Shown: positions 36,650-44,715, counted from the stretch's first letter. The stretch is 64,000 nt of DNA from Planctomycetota bacterium (GCA_029259635.1 JAJDEU010000006.1:1-64000); one strand, 5' to 3'. A program made the numbers and translations. Notes: generated by a model from the sequence alone, not told the origin.

Positions 36650-38200
36650 ATGACCGAAGACTTCGAAGGCATCCAGATCGAATCGAACATGCTCCGTCCC
36701 TGGGAGGAGGAGCAAAGCTTCAACGACATCCTCTACGAGTGGATGAGTGCGGCTCCGTGGCTCTTGATCTCCGCCGCGGTTCACTTGATGGCCTTCTTCA
36801 TCGCGGCCGCCATTCCGTGGCAGGAGCTGAACTCGTCGGAGACCAAGATCATCGAAGCCAAGGCCATCGCTCCGATCGAGGAGATCGAGGAACCTGAGGA
36901 AGAGATCATCCCCGACGAAGAGGTCGTGGATCCGATCGACGAGCCGGTCCTGCAGGACTCTGAGATTGTGGAGAGCGAAGATGTCCCCGAAGACGACTCG
37001 GAAGCCGATGCCGACTTCGTCTCGGACTCGCCATTTGACGAGAACCAATTCAGCAATGTCGCTGGCCTCGGGGGAGGCGCCGGTGGCGGTGGTGGAAAGT
37101 ACGGCGGGCGCAAGGGACGCAAGAAGGGAGGCAAAGCACTCGAAGCCGCTCTGGAGAACGGGCTCGAATGGTTGAAGAATCACCAAGCGGCCGACGGATC
37201 TTGGGACACCGATGGATTCGACGCGGAGTGCGGCAAGCTCGGAACCAACGTCTGCTCGGGCGCGGGTTATCCCGAGCACGACGTGGGAGTGACCGGGCTC
37301 GCGCTGCTCGCCTTCATGGGCATGGGCAGTAACTCGAAGTCAGGTCCGTACAAGGCCATCGTCAAGAGCGGCATCAAGTTCCTCAAGACGCAACAAGATC
37401 CCGATTCCGGGTTGATCGGTGACCGCACGGCGCGCGAGTACATCTACAACCACGTGATTGCGACGCTGGCCATGTGCGAGGAGTACTACTTCTCGAAGAA
37501 CCCCTCGCTGAAAAAGTCGGCGCAGAAAGCCGTGGACTTCATCGCTTCCGCTCGCGATCCCTACGGCGTGTGGCGCTATGACGTTCCGTCACTTGGGGAA
37601 GGCGACACGTCCGTCACCGGTTGGATGGTCTTCGCGCTAGCGTCCGCCAAGGATGCTGGCCTGAAGGTCGACACAGCTTCTTTCGACAGCTCGCTCGCCT
37701 TCTTCGACGACATGACCGACGGCGCCAATGGTCGCGTCGGTTACCTCGCGATGGGCAGCGGAAGCTCTCGAATCCCCGGCGTCAACCAGCAGTACCCGGT
37801 GGACAAGGGCGAGGCGATGACGGCAGTGGCTCTGCTCTGCCGCATCTTCCTCAAGCAGGATCCCGCGGTTGAAAAAGTGATGGAGAAGCACGCCGACCTG
37901 CTCCTGCGAACGCTGCCCAAGTGGGAGCCGGAGGAGAACGGTTGCGACATGTACTACTGGTACTACGGAACCTACGCGATGTTCCAGATGGGTGCTCACA
38001 AACCCACCTACTGGAAGAAGTGGGAAGCTGAGCTCGACGGCGCTGTGATCCAATCCCAGCGAACCGATGGCGACGAAAAAGGCTCCTGGGACCCGGTCGG
38101 GCCGTGGGGCTTTGCCGGCGGCCGCGTCTACTCCACGGCGTTGATGACTCTCACTCTCGAAGTCAAGTTCCGCTACGCCAGAGTCCTCGGCGCGAGGTAA
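36650..38200 (+). CDS. TonB-like anchored prenyltransferase/squalene-oxidase-repeat (toroid) protein A
   Basis: A 516-aa protein. Residues 36-57 form one membrane segment, PWLLISAAVHLMAFFIAA, with Ser41 and His45 in the SxxxH spacing of the TonB transmembrane helix. An acidic, proline-containing linker (about 68-125), a Gly-rich stretch (VAGLGGGAGGGGGKYGG) and a basic patch follow. The rest (about 140-516) is an alpha/alpha-toroid with squalene-cyclase-type QW repeats such as QAADGSWD and DPYGVW. No DxDD catalytic acid is seen, so it is probably not a cyclase. There is no TonB C-terminal domain. A close tandem paralogue follows. Function unknown; it may couple to an ExbB/ExbD-type motor. Confidence 0.8.
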   Translation: MTEDFEGIQIESNMLRPWEEEQSFNDILYEWMSAAPWLLISAAVHLMAFFIAAAIPWQELNSSETKIIEAKAIAPIEEIEEPEEEIIPDEEVVDPIDEPVLQDSEIVESEDVPEDDSEADADFVSDSPFDENQFSNVAGLGGGAGGGGGKYGGRKGRKKGGKALEAALENGLEWLKNHQAADGSWDTDGFDAECGKLGTNVCSGAGYPEHDVGVTGLALLAFMGMGSNSKSGPYKAIVKSGIKFLKTQQDPDSGLIGDRTAREYIYNHVIATLAMCEEYYFSKNPSLKKSAQKAVDFIASARDPYGVWRYDVPSLGEGDTSVTGWMVFALASAKDAGLKVDTASFDSSLAFFDDMTDGANGRVGYLAMGSGSSRIPGVNQQYPVDKGEAMTAVALLCRIFLKQDPAVEKVMEKHADLLLRTLPKWEPEENGCDMYYWYYGTYAMFQMGAHKPTYWKKWEAELDGAVIQSQRTDGDEKGSWDPVGPWGFAGGRVYSTALMTLTLEVKFRYARVLGAR

Positions 38201-38208
38201 CGCTCTGC

Positions 38209-38317
38209 CGAAGGTGTAATACCGAACCCGGTTCAGATCTAAACTTTAGGGCCCCATTGCCGTTGGCAATGGGGCCCTAAAGTTTAGATCTGAACCGGGT
38301 TCGGTATTACACCTTCG
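38209..38317. repeat. Gene-end palindrome, copy 2
   Basis: A perfect inverted repeat with 53-bp arms (38209-38261 and 38265-38317) and a 3-nt centre. The shared element is 38211-38315, beginning AAGGTGTAATACC and ending with its complement. Each arm is itself a chain of small palindromes: GAACCCGGTTC (38224-38234), AGATCT (38235-38240), CTAAACTTTAG (38239-38249) and GGGCCC (38249-38254). It begins 8 nt after the stop of toroid gene A and lies between the two tandem paralogues. There is no T-run and no target-site duplication. It is probably a transcript-end or genome-architecture element; the role is inferred only. Confidence 0.95.
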
Positions 38318-38483
38318 CGGTTCGCGTTGATGAACCTTGCGTGCTCGCGCGCGTTCTTCTCACTGCGGCACTTCGCTGCTCTTGTGAATCGATTAGCCAA
38401 TCGTTGTGCGCTACCGGTCTATCTCGAGTTTCGCGGAGAGTCAGCGGTCCGATGAACCGCACGCCAGAGGGCGCGCCAATGAA

Positions 38484-38488
38484 AAGGA
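38484..38488 (+). promoter_or_regulatory. Shine-Dalgarno that sets the start of toroid gene B
   Basis: AAGGA lies 7 nt before the ATG at 38496. This, together with the N-terminal alignment to the first paralogue (both place the SxxxH serine at residue 41), favours this start over the in-frame ATG at 38406. Confidence 0.7.
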
Positions 38489-38495
38489 ATTCCCG

Positions 38496-40052
38496 ATGCC
38501 CGACGTCCATTCAACCGTCTCGATCGAAACGAGTTTCGCTCACCCGTGGCAGGAAGAGCAGAGCCTCAGCGAGCGGCTCTACGAATGGATGAATGCCGCG
38601 CCGTGGGTCATGATTTCGCTCGCGGCTCACCTGCTGCTCTTCTTTATTGCCGCCACGATTCCGTGGCAAGAGTTCGAGGTCGAAGAGAAGCCACCCTTCA
38701 TCCAAGCGATCCTTCCGCCAGAGCAACTCCCTTTTGAAGAACCGCCGGTCGAAATTCCACCCAACGAGGAGGTGGAGGTCCCGAGCGACGAGCCCACCCT
38801 CCAACCATCCGACGAGCAGGATGACTCGAGCGACTTGGACTCCGACCACTCCGAGGATTTCGACCGCTCATCCGACTACCCGGTCGATTTTGACCCGTTA
38901 ACCGCAGTCGAGAATCTCGGCCTCGGTCCGCGCGGAGACGGCGGCCATAAATACGGCCCCCGTGTAGGCGGCGGTCAGAAGAGCGGAGCGATCGAAAGAG
39001 CCCTCGAAGACGGTCTCGCTTGGCTCACCCATCATCAAGCTGAAGACGGCTCGTGGGATGCGGACGGCTTCGACGCCGAGTGCGGCTCGCTCGGCACGAA
39101 CCATTGCGACGGCACGGGCTATCCCGAACACGACGTCGGCGTCACGGGACTCGCCCTGCTCGCGTTCCTGGGTATGGGCAGCGACTCCACGCGCGGCGAG
39201 TATCGCGAAGTCATCAAGCGCGGAATGCGCTACCTCAAAACCCAGCAAGACCCCGAGAGCGGTTTGATCGGCGATCGTACTTCGCGCGAGTTCATCTACA
39301 ACCACGCGATCGCGACGCTTGCACTCTGCGAGGACTATTACTTCACCCGCAATCCGTCGCGGAAGAAGACCGCTCAACGTGCGATCGACTTCATCACGCG
39401 CGCGCGCGACCCCTACGGCGTCTGGCGCTATGACATCCCCTCCCTCGGCGAAGGCGATACGTCCGTCACCGGCTGGATGATTTTTGCGCTCACTTCCGCC
39501 AGGGACGCCGGATTGAAAGTCGACACCGGTGCGTTCGACAGCGCACTCGCCTTCTTCGACGAGATGACCGACGACACGAACGGGCGAGTCGGCTATCTCA
39601 GTATGGGCAGCGCGAGCTCGCGTATTCCTGGGCTCAACCAGCACTATCCCGTCGAGAACGGGGAAGCGATGACTGCGGTCGCTCTGCTCTCGCGCGTATT
39701 CCTCGGACAGGAACCCGCCGAGCTAGCGGTCATGGAGAAGCACGCTGACCTCTTGCTACGCGCTCTGCCGAAGTGGGAGCCGGAAGAGCGCGGCTGCGAC
39801 ATGTACTACTGGTACTACGGCACCTACGCGATGTTTCAGATGGGTGCTCATAAAACCAGCTACTGGAAGAAGTGGGAAGCGACGCTCGACGCCGCTGTGA
39901 TTCAAACCCAGCGCAAAGACGGCGACGAGAAAGGCTCCTGGGATCCCGTTGGGCCCTGGGGCTTCGCGGGCGGGCGCGTCTATTCCACGGCGCTCATGGT
40001 GCTCACGCTCGAAGTCAAATTTCGCTACGCGAGAGTGCTCGGTACCCGCTGA
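38496..40052 (+). CDS. TonB-like anchored toroid protein B (tandem paralogue)
   Basis: A 518-aa paralogue of the protein at 36650-38200. The anchor AAPWVMISLAAHLLLFFIAA keeps Ser41 and His45 at the same positions. The toroid domain is very similar throughout (SWDADGFDAECGSLGTN, YPEHDVGVTGLALLAF, RDPYGVWRYDIPSLGEGDTS, GCDMYYWYYGTYAMFQMGAH). The linker (about 63-130) is also acidic and Pro-rich but poorly conserved in sequence, and the Gly-rich stretch is shorter. It seems to come from tandem duplication of a gene-plus-palindrome unit. Its TGA (40050-40052) lies inside palindrome copy 3. Function unknown. Confidence 0.8.
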   Translation: MPDVHSTVSIETSFAHPWQEEQSLSERLYEWMNAAPWVMISLAAHLLLFFIAATIPWQEFEVEEKPPFIQAILPPEQLPFEEPPVEIPPNEEVEVPSDEPTLQPSDEQDDSSDLDSDHSEDFDRSSDYPVDFDPLTAVENLGLGPRGDGGHKYGPRVGGGQKSGAIERALEDGLAWLTHHQAEDGSWDADGFDAECGSLGTNHCDGTGYPEHDVGVTGLALLAFLGMGSDSTRGEYREVIKRGMRYLKTQQDPESGLIGDRTSREFIYNHAIATLALCEDYYFTRNPSRKKTAQRAIDFITRARDPYGVWRYDIPSLGEGDTSVTGWMIFALTSARDAGLKVDTGAFDSALAFFDEMTDDTNGRVGYLSMGSASSRIPGLNQHYPVENGEAMTAVALLSRVFLGQEPAELAVMEKHADLLLRALPKWEPEERGCDMYYWYYGTYAMFQMGAHKTSYWKKWEATLDAAVIQTQRKDGDEKGSWDPVGPWGFAGGRVYSTALMVLTLEVKFRYARVLGTR

Positions 40053-40172
40053 CGCTGAAGGTGTAATACCGAACCCGGTTCAGATCTAAACTTTAGGGCC
40101 CCATTGCTGATGGCAATGGGGCCCTAAAGTTTAGATCTGAACCGGGTTCGGTATTACACCTTCAGCGTCAGC
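40048..40172. repeat. Gene-end palindrome, copy 3, spanning two convergent stop codons
   Basis: A perfect inverted repeat with 60-bp arms (40048-40107, 40113-40172) and a 5-nt centre. The inner 50 bp of each arm match copy 2. The outer 10 bp (GCTGACGCTG and its complement) are unique to this copy and contain the TGA stops of both flanking convergent genes (40050-40052 plus strand, 40168-40170 minus strand). Both genes therefore read the same sequence into the element. The copy 2 and copy 3 elements differ only in the few central bases. Confidence 0.95.
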
Positions 40173-40512
40173 AAATTCGACGGTGGAAGATCTTCATGAA
40201 CTCGGCGACGTTGGCCTTATCGCGAGGCATGATTCCGCCTTGGGTTTCGCTCTTGGCGTGGATCGTGGTCGACGGAACTTCTTCGAGACCCTCGATCGTA
40301 ATCGTGATGGTAGCCGTTCCCGCGACCATCCCGCCCTTCTTGCTGCACACCAGGACGCGGTTCTCTTCGTCGGCGGAGACCTTCTCCCAACCGTCCATAT
40401 CGGCCGCCATGTCTAAGGCAGCCGACCAGATATGTTCACGCCGCACAGGTACTCGAATCGGCCGGTGGTGCTCGGCGGAGTGTGAGTCGCTGGTTTCGAA
40501 ACTTCCGCCCAT
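40168..40512 (-). CDS. Conserved-looking small protein of unknown function
   Basis: A 114-aa soluble protein with no signal peptide. The region DGWEKVSADEENRVLVCSKKGG, then TATITITIEGLEEVPSTTIH and AKSETQGGIMPRDKANVAEF, alternates strands and ends in a helix. The pattern (Trp, then acidic turn, then strands, then a serine-rich strand before a helix) recalls DUF1499-like proteins, but the match is weak. Its TGA lies in palindrome copy 3. It is divergent from nothing nearby; rpsT lies 188 bp away on the same strand, upstream. Function unknown. Confidence 0.6.
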   Translation of the reverse strand: MGGSFETSDSHSAEHHRPIRVPVRREHIWSAALDMAADMDGWEKVSADEENRVLVCSKKGGMVAGTATITITIEGLEEVPSTTIHAKSETQGGIMPRDKANVAEFMKIFHRRIC

Positions 40513-40643
40513 GGGATAATCCTACTTAGCTTCTGCTACTGGGTCGACTAGCGCTAGGAGAGCTGATGAGCGATCTGTTCTGCCGCCAGTACGAGTCGCT
40601 GAAGGCAGCGCCGCACGCTCGATCACAACAAGTTCCCAAGTGG

Positions 40644-40672
40644 TGCGCGGTTCCCACGGAACTCGCCGCGCA
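40644..40672 (-). terminator. Possible hairpin terminator after rpsT
   Basis: Thirty bases past the rpsT stop on the minus strand is a two-part stem: TGCGCG (40644-40649) with CGCGCA (40667-40672), and inside it GTTCC (40650-40654) with GGAAC (40658-40662). The run downstream (AACTTGTTGT) is only weakly T-rich. Confidence 0.35.
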
Positions 40673-40700
40673 AACCGTACAACTGCGCAGCCTTGCCGAA

Positions 40701-40946
40701 TTAGAGCGTGGCTTTGCTGACCTGACTCTTCAAACGCGCTGCCGCGTTCGCGTGAATCACGTTGCGCTTGGCAGCTTTATCGATCTTCTTCATGGCCAGG
40801 GGAGCCGCCTCTACAGCGGCCTCCTTGTCGTCGGCTTGAAGGACTTTCTTCATGGCCGACCGCATTCCGGTGCGGACGATCTTGTTCTGAAGACGAGCCT
40901 TCTCTGCTTGGAGAAGACGCTTGGAGGATTGTTTTGAATTGGGCAT
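40701..40946 (-). CDS. rpsT: 30S ribosomal protein S20
   Basis: An 81-aa basic protein that binds 16S rRNA at the bottom of the 30S body. The sequence opens MPNSKQSSKRLLQAEKARLQNK and ends KRNVIHANAAARLKSQVSKA, both typical of S20 (the KSALKR and KG-IHKNAAARKKSRL segments in other species). Length is normal. It starts 2 nt after the stop of the TPR gene upstream, so the two are probably co-transcribed. Confidence 0.94.
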   Translation of the reverse strand: MPNSKQSSKRLLQAEKARLQNKIVRTGMRSAMKKVLQADDKEAAVEAAPLAMKKIDKAAKRNVIHANAAARLKSQVSKATL

Positions 40947-40948
40947 CG

Positions 40949-42319
40949 CTACTTCAACTGTTCCATCTTTTCGGCTACGTCCCTGTAGCCGATATCAACT
41001 TCGTAAATCCGGACAAAAAAAGAGCGCGCGAGTGCCGCGTCGCCCTCTGCCTCGGAAATGGCGCCGAGATTATACAGAATCTCTTTCGTGCGGTCGCCAG
41101 CTCCCGGAAGTCCTTCGAGGGCGGCAGTGTATTGGCTGCGGGCCAGGTCGCTGAGTCCCTTTCGCTGGAAACATTGCCCGAGGTAAAAAAGCGCTTCGCC
41201 CCGGGACCTGTGATCGGAGATCGCCCGTTGGAGCTCTGCAGCGGCGGAATCCAGCTCTCCCAGGTGGAGTAGCCGCTTCCCGAGCCGGAGCCGAAGGGAG
41301 GCATCGGCGGGCTCTAGCAGGACCCTACGCCGCAAATCCGATAGCTCGAATTCGTGAAGATCCGCTTCGAGCTGGTTGGCCAGCTCCTCCTGGCCCAGCT
41401 TGCTCGCCCCCGCGATCCGGCGTTTCAGGCCCCGCACGTACAGCTCGCCCGCTCGGTTCCGAGTGCCTGGAGCTAGCTCGCGAAAGGAGAGCACGCGCTC
41501 CACCAGGTCGCCCGCCTCCTCAAGCTCCCCCAACCGATCGTGGACGGTGGCCATCGCCAGCCAAGTCTCTTGGTCCGCGCCGCCCTCGCCGAGCCGCCCC
41601 CGCAAGACCTCCAGCTCTTCTCGCAGCTCCTCCTCCGTCCGATGCCGCCGCTGATCCCGCTCGAGCAACCGCGCCTTGTCTTTATCCCGAATCAACTCCC
41701 GACTGTGCGTCACCTGATCCAGCCCGCTATCGGTGAGCGCCGTCTCGGCCGCCAAATCCTTTCGAGCCTTCAAGGCCTCCCGATCCCGCGGATCGGCCTC
41801 GAGCGCCCGCTCGTAAAACTCGATCGCGCGCCGCGGATCCCCCGTGCTCCGCATCATCGCTCCAGCGCGCTTCAATCCCTCGGGATTGTGCGGCGCAATC
41901 TCCGCCAAGAACTCGAACACCGCACAGGCCGACTGCAAATGCCCAGCGCTCTCAAGCGCCGAACCGAGCATCAGATTGGCTTCCTCATCCAGCGGCTGCC
42001 CCGCCAAATAATCTTCCAGCGCGTTAGCCGCCGCCGCGTGCCGACCGAGCTTCTGAAGCGTCCGAGCTTTGGCGAGCGGAACCGCTCCGCCGACCGAGCG
42101 CAAAAACTTCCCCCCGCGCTTGGTCTCACTGCGCTTTCGAATCGCCTGGCGCAACCCGGCTCGCGCAGGTCCAAGGTCTGGATTCAGATCGAGCAACTGT
42201 CGATACAGCTCGATCGCGAAGTCGAAATTGCGACGCCGCAGTGCCTCTTCGGCCTTTTGAATGTGCTTGGAAAAATCCACGTCGATCGAACCGATCCCGC
42301 CGGCTCGCGCCGAACGCAT
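40949..42319 (-). CDS. Tetratricopeptide-repeat protein
   Basis: A 456-aa soluble protein made of TPR-type helix pairs, for example AEEALRRRNFDFAIELYRQL, AGAMMRSTGDPRRAIEFYER and LFYLGQCFQRKGLSDLARSQ, with a charged coiled stretch around residue 210 (LLERDQRRHRTEEELREELE). No signal peptide. TPR proteins are assembly scaffolds; no partner is indicated. It is divergent from def (274 bp) and precedes rpsT by 2 nt. No closer family is recognised. Confidence 0.85.
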   Translation of the reverse strand: MRSARAGGIGSIDVDFSKHIQKAEEALRRRNFDFAIELYRQLLDLNPDLGPARAGLRQAIRKRSETKRGGKFLRSVGGAVPLAKARTLQKLGRHAAAANALEDYLAGQPLDEEANLMLGSALESAGHLQSACAVFEFLAEIAPHNPEGLKRAGAMMRSTGDPRRAIEFYERALEADPRDREALKARKDLAAETALTDSGLDQVTHSRELIRDKDKARLLERDQRRHRTEEELREELEVLRGRLGEGGADQETWLAMATVHDRLGELEEAGDLVERVLSFRELAPGTRNRAGELYVRGLKRRIAGASKLGQEELANQLEADLHEFELSDLRRRVLLEPADASLRLRLGKRLLHLGELDSAAAELQRAISDHRSRGEALFYLGQCFQRKGLSDLARSQYTAALEGLPGAGDRTKEILYNLGAISEAEGDAALARSFFVRIYEVDIGYRDVAEKMEQLK

Positions 42320-42593
42320 GATCTCCCCCCACTAGCTGCCTACTCGCCGCCGGCAACCGTCGCCCGGGGGAAGAGTTCCCTCAAAGAGCGTCCGAGGGAA
42401 TTCGCGGAGTCTATTTCCGCCCTCAAATCGCGTCAACGCGCTCTCCGTCGTCCGCTTCGAGCCCAACAGCCCGTATATTGTCTGCCCCACTGGCGGCCCA
42501 GCCAGTCGATCACCCCGGTCATCGAGCCCGAGACGGGCCGCTCCATCGACTTCGATGACCTCCATTCCGCCTCAAGCGCGCTCCCCTAGCCCG

Positions 42594-43133
42594 ATGTCCG
42601 AGAATCTCAAACTTCAAGTCGTCCACTACCCCGAGCCGGTTCTGCGCAAGCGCGCGAAAGAGCTCCCCGAAGTCGACGACGCCGTACGCGAAACCGTCAA
42701 GTCGATGTTCGTGACGATGTACGAGGACAAGGGCGTCGGCCTTGCAGCTCCCCAGGTCGGCCTGCGCCAGCGCATCCTCGTGATCAATCCGACCGGCGAC
42801 CCCGATCAAGCGGAGGAAGAGCTCGCACTCATCAATCCCACCCTGATCGACCGCGCCGGCGAGACGACTTCGATGGAAGAGGGCTGCCTGTCCTTCCCCG
42901 GAATCTACGCCGCCGTGGACCGCCCCGATCGCTGCACCGTGCGCGCCCAGCTTCCCGACGGTTCCGAATTCGAGCGCGAGTTCGAGGGCTTTATCAGCCG
43001 CGTGATCCAACACGAATACGACCACCTCGAGGGTGTGCTCTTGGTCGACCGCATGTCGCCTGCCGAGAAGGTGCGCAACAAAGCGCTGCTCGAAGAGCTG
43101 ATCGAAGACTACAAAGACCGCAAGGCGAACTAG
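42594..43133 (+). CDS. def: Peptide deformylase
   Basis: A 179-aa metalloenzyme that removes the formyl group from nascent N-terminal methionine. The three family motifs are intact: GVGLAAPQVG, EEGCLSFPGIY (metal cysteine) and HEYDHLEGVL (two metal histidines and catalytic glutamate). The start MSENLKLQVVHYPEPVLR is the usual N-terminus, so the in-frame ATG at 42555 is not used. ribF follows 17 bp later. A -10-like TATATT at 42474-42479 has no good -35. Confidence 0.97.
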   Translation: MSENLKLQVVHYPEPVLRKRAKELPEVDDAVRETVKSMFVTMYEDKGVGLAAPQVGLRQRILVINPTGDPDQAEEELALINPTLIDRAGETTSMEEGCLSFPGIYAAVDRPDRCTVRAQLPDGSEFEREFEGFISRVIQHEYDHLEGVLLVDRMSPAEKVRNKALLEELIEDYKDRKAN

Positions 43134-43150
43134 CTCCTCCCGCTCCCTCC

Positions 43151-44098
43151 GTGCGCACCAGCTTTGACACCCGCGAGCTAAAATCGAGCGCCGGCGGCTC
43201 GGTCGTCAGTGTCGGTGTATTCGACGGCGTTCATCTCGGGCACCGGGCGATCCTCGCCGCCAACCTCGAGCTCGCCCGCGAACTCGACGTCGAGCCGACC
43301 GTCGTCACCTTTCGCCGCCACCCCAAGTCCACGCTCCTGGGCCACGCACCGCGCACGCTCACCACTCTCGATCACCGACTCGAATTGTTTCAACGCGCCG
43401 GCATCAAACACGCCGTCGCGCTGACCTTCGACGAGCAGCTCGCTCAGCTCTCCGCCGAGGATTTTGCTCACAAGTATTTGGTCGAGGGCCTCAACGCCCG
43501 AGCGCTCGTCCTGGGTTTCGACAGCAAGTTCGGACACGGGCGCCGAGGCACCCCCGAGCTCATGCGCAGTCTGGGCTACGACGTCCGAGTAGTCGATCGA
43601 GTCGAGATCGCGGGCCGAGCCATCTCGAGTACCGCCATTCGCGAAGCGGTTGAGCTCGGCGATTTGGAGAGCGCGGAACGGATGCTCGGACGACCGGTCT
43701 CCATCATTGGTCACGTTGTCCACGGCGACGCGCGCGGCCGGACGATCGGCTTCCCGACGGCCAATCTCGACCTTCACCACGGGCTCCATCCGCCGGTGGG
43801 TGTCTACGCCTGCCGAGTGCGCCTCCTGGGCGAGAGAGCCGACGAGCCCGCCGAGGGCCAAATTCTCGAGGCGGTCACCAACATCGGCTATCGGCCCACG
43901 GTCGTGTCGGAGCCATCGAGCGCGCCCCGGGTCGAGGTTCACCTGTTCGACTACGAGGGCGACCTCTACGGGCGCCGGTTGGAGCTCTCCTTCGTGAAGC
44001 ACCTGCGAGGCGAGCAGCGCTTCGAGGGCCTCGAAGGGCTCATCGCCCAGATCGAGCTCGACTGCGAAGCCGCTCGCCGGGTGCTGGGCGACTCCTGA
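43151..44098 (+). CDS. ribF: Bifunctional riboflavin kinase/FAD synthetase
   Basis: A 315-aa enzyme making FMN from riboflavin and then FAD. The N-terminal adenylyltransferase has VGVFDGVHLGHRAI and the ISSTAIREAVELGD segment (ISSTxIR motif). The C-terminal kinase has GDARGRTIGFPTANL and the VTNIGYRPTV and VEVHLFDYEGDLYGRRLELS motifs. The start is GTG at 43151; it follows def closely. No FMN riboswitch is seen upstream. Confidence 0.96.
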   Translation: MRTSFDTRELKSSAGGSVVSVGVFDGVHLGHRAILAANLELARELDVEPTVVTFRRHPKSTLLGHAPRTLTTLDHRLELFQRAGIKHAVALTFDEQLAQLSAEDFAHKYLVEGLNARALVLGFDSKFGHGRRGTPELMRSLGYDVRVVDRVEIAGRAISSTAIREAVELGDLESAERMLGRPVSIIGHVVHGDARGRTIGFPTANLDLHHGLHPPVGVYACRVRLLGERADEPAEGQILEAVTNIGYRPTVVSEPSSAPRVEVHLFDYEGDLYGRRLELSFVKHLRGEQRFEGLEGLIAQIELDCEAARRVLGDS

Positions 44099-44246
44099 AT
44101 CCACGCGCCTCCTGCGGCCAGGATTTTGGAACTGCGCCAATCAGTCCGGTCCCCGTTGTTGACGACCCGCCACTGCGCGGCAACAATTCCCGCCCCAATC
44201 CAGAGCGGCGTTGCGCCAAGCGACGCCGACTCGGACCTGGGAACCC

Positions 44247-44322
44247 GGGTGGATAGCTCAGTTGGTAGAGCACTTGACTGAAAATCAAGGGGTCGCCGGT
44301 TCAAGTCCGGCTCTACCCACCA
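44247..44322 (+). tRNA. tRNA-Phe (anticodon GAA)
   Basis: A 76-nt cloverleaf with encoded CCA. The acceptor pairs GGGTGGA with TCTACCC (one G-T), the discriminator is A (44319), the D arm has AGCTCAGTTGGTAGAGC, the anticodon stem is CTTGA/TCAAG with loop CTGAAAA (anticodon GAA), and the T arm is GCCGG-TTCAAGT-CCGGC. Confidence 0.98.
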
Positions 44323-44386
44323 CCTCCTCCTCGACGGAAGCGTCGAATCCAAGTGCCAAAGAAGCGGTTCCCCGCTAACCAGCGCG

Positions 44387-44695
44387 ATGACTTCCCACAC
44401 TCCGCGCGTCATCACGCGCAGTGATCCGACCGAGATCCGCATCGAGTGGGTCGATGGTCACGAGACCGTCTATTCCGCACAGCAACTGAGAGCGATTTGC
44501 CCCTGCGCCCGCTGCGTGGACGAAATGAGCGGAGTTCGAACCCACGACCCTGCCAGCGTCCCGGCCGAGCTCACGCAAAAAGACCTCACCATGGTCGGCA
44601 ACTACGCGATCTCCATGCAGTTCTCCGATACGCACAACACCGGCATCTTCCCCTTCAGCATGTTGCGCGAAAACGACCCCGAGCCGAGCGCGTGA
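44387..44695 (+). CDS. DUF971 domain protein
   Basis: A 102-aa protein with the DUF971 pattern: a W-x-DGH turn (VDGHETVYSAQQLRAICPCA), the paired cysteines in CPCARC, then VGNYAISMQFSDTHNTGIFPFSMLR. The family corresponds to the N-terminal zinc-binding part of gamma-butyrobetaine hydroxylase-like proteins and is often found next to Fe-S assembly genes; its own function is not settled. Here it lies just after tRNA-Phe and directly before a small unknown gene, probably co-transcribed. Confidence 0.88.
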   Translation: MTSHTPRVITRSDPTEIRIEWVDGHETVYSAQQLRAICPCARCVDEMSGVRTHDPASVPAELTQKDLTMVGNYAISMQFSDTHNTGIFPFSMLRENDPEPSA

Positions 44696-44715
44696 TCTCC
44701 CAGCCGAGCGAATCC

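Noticed and set aside
38209..40172. Palindromes as integron attC sites
   Set aside because: They follow gene ends like cassette attC sites, but the arms are perfect, there are no GTTRRRY core sites or unpaired bases, and no integrase is present.
38209..40172. Palindromes as ordinary insertion sequences or MITEs
   Set aside because: No transposase, no direct target duplication on either side, and copy 3 has inverted rather than direct flanks. A trans-mobilised element is still possible but not supported.
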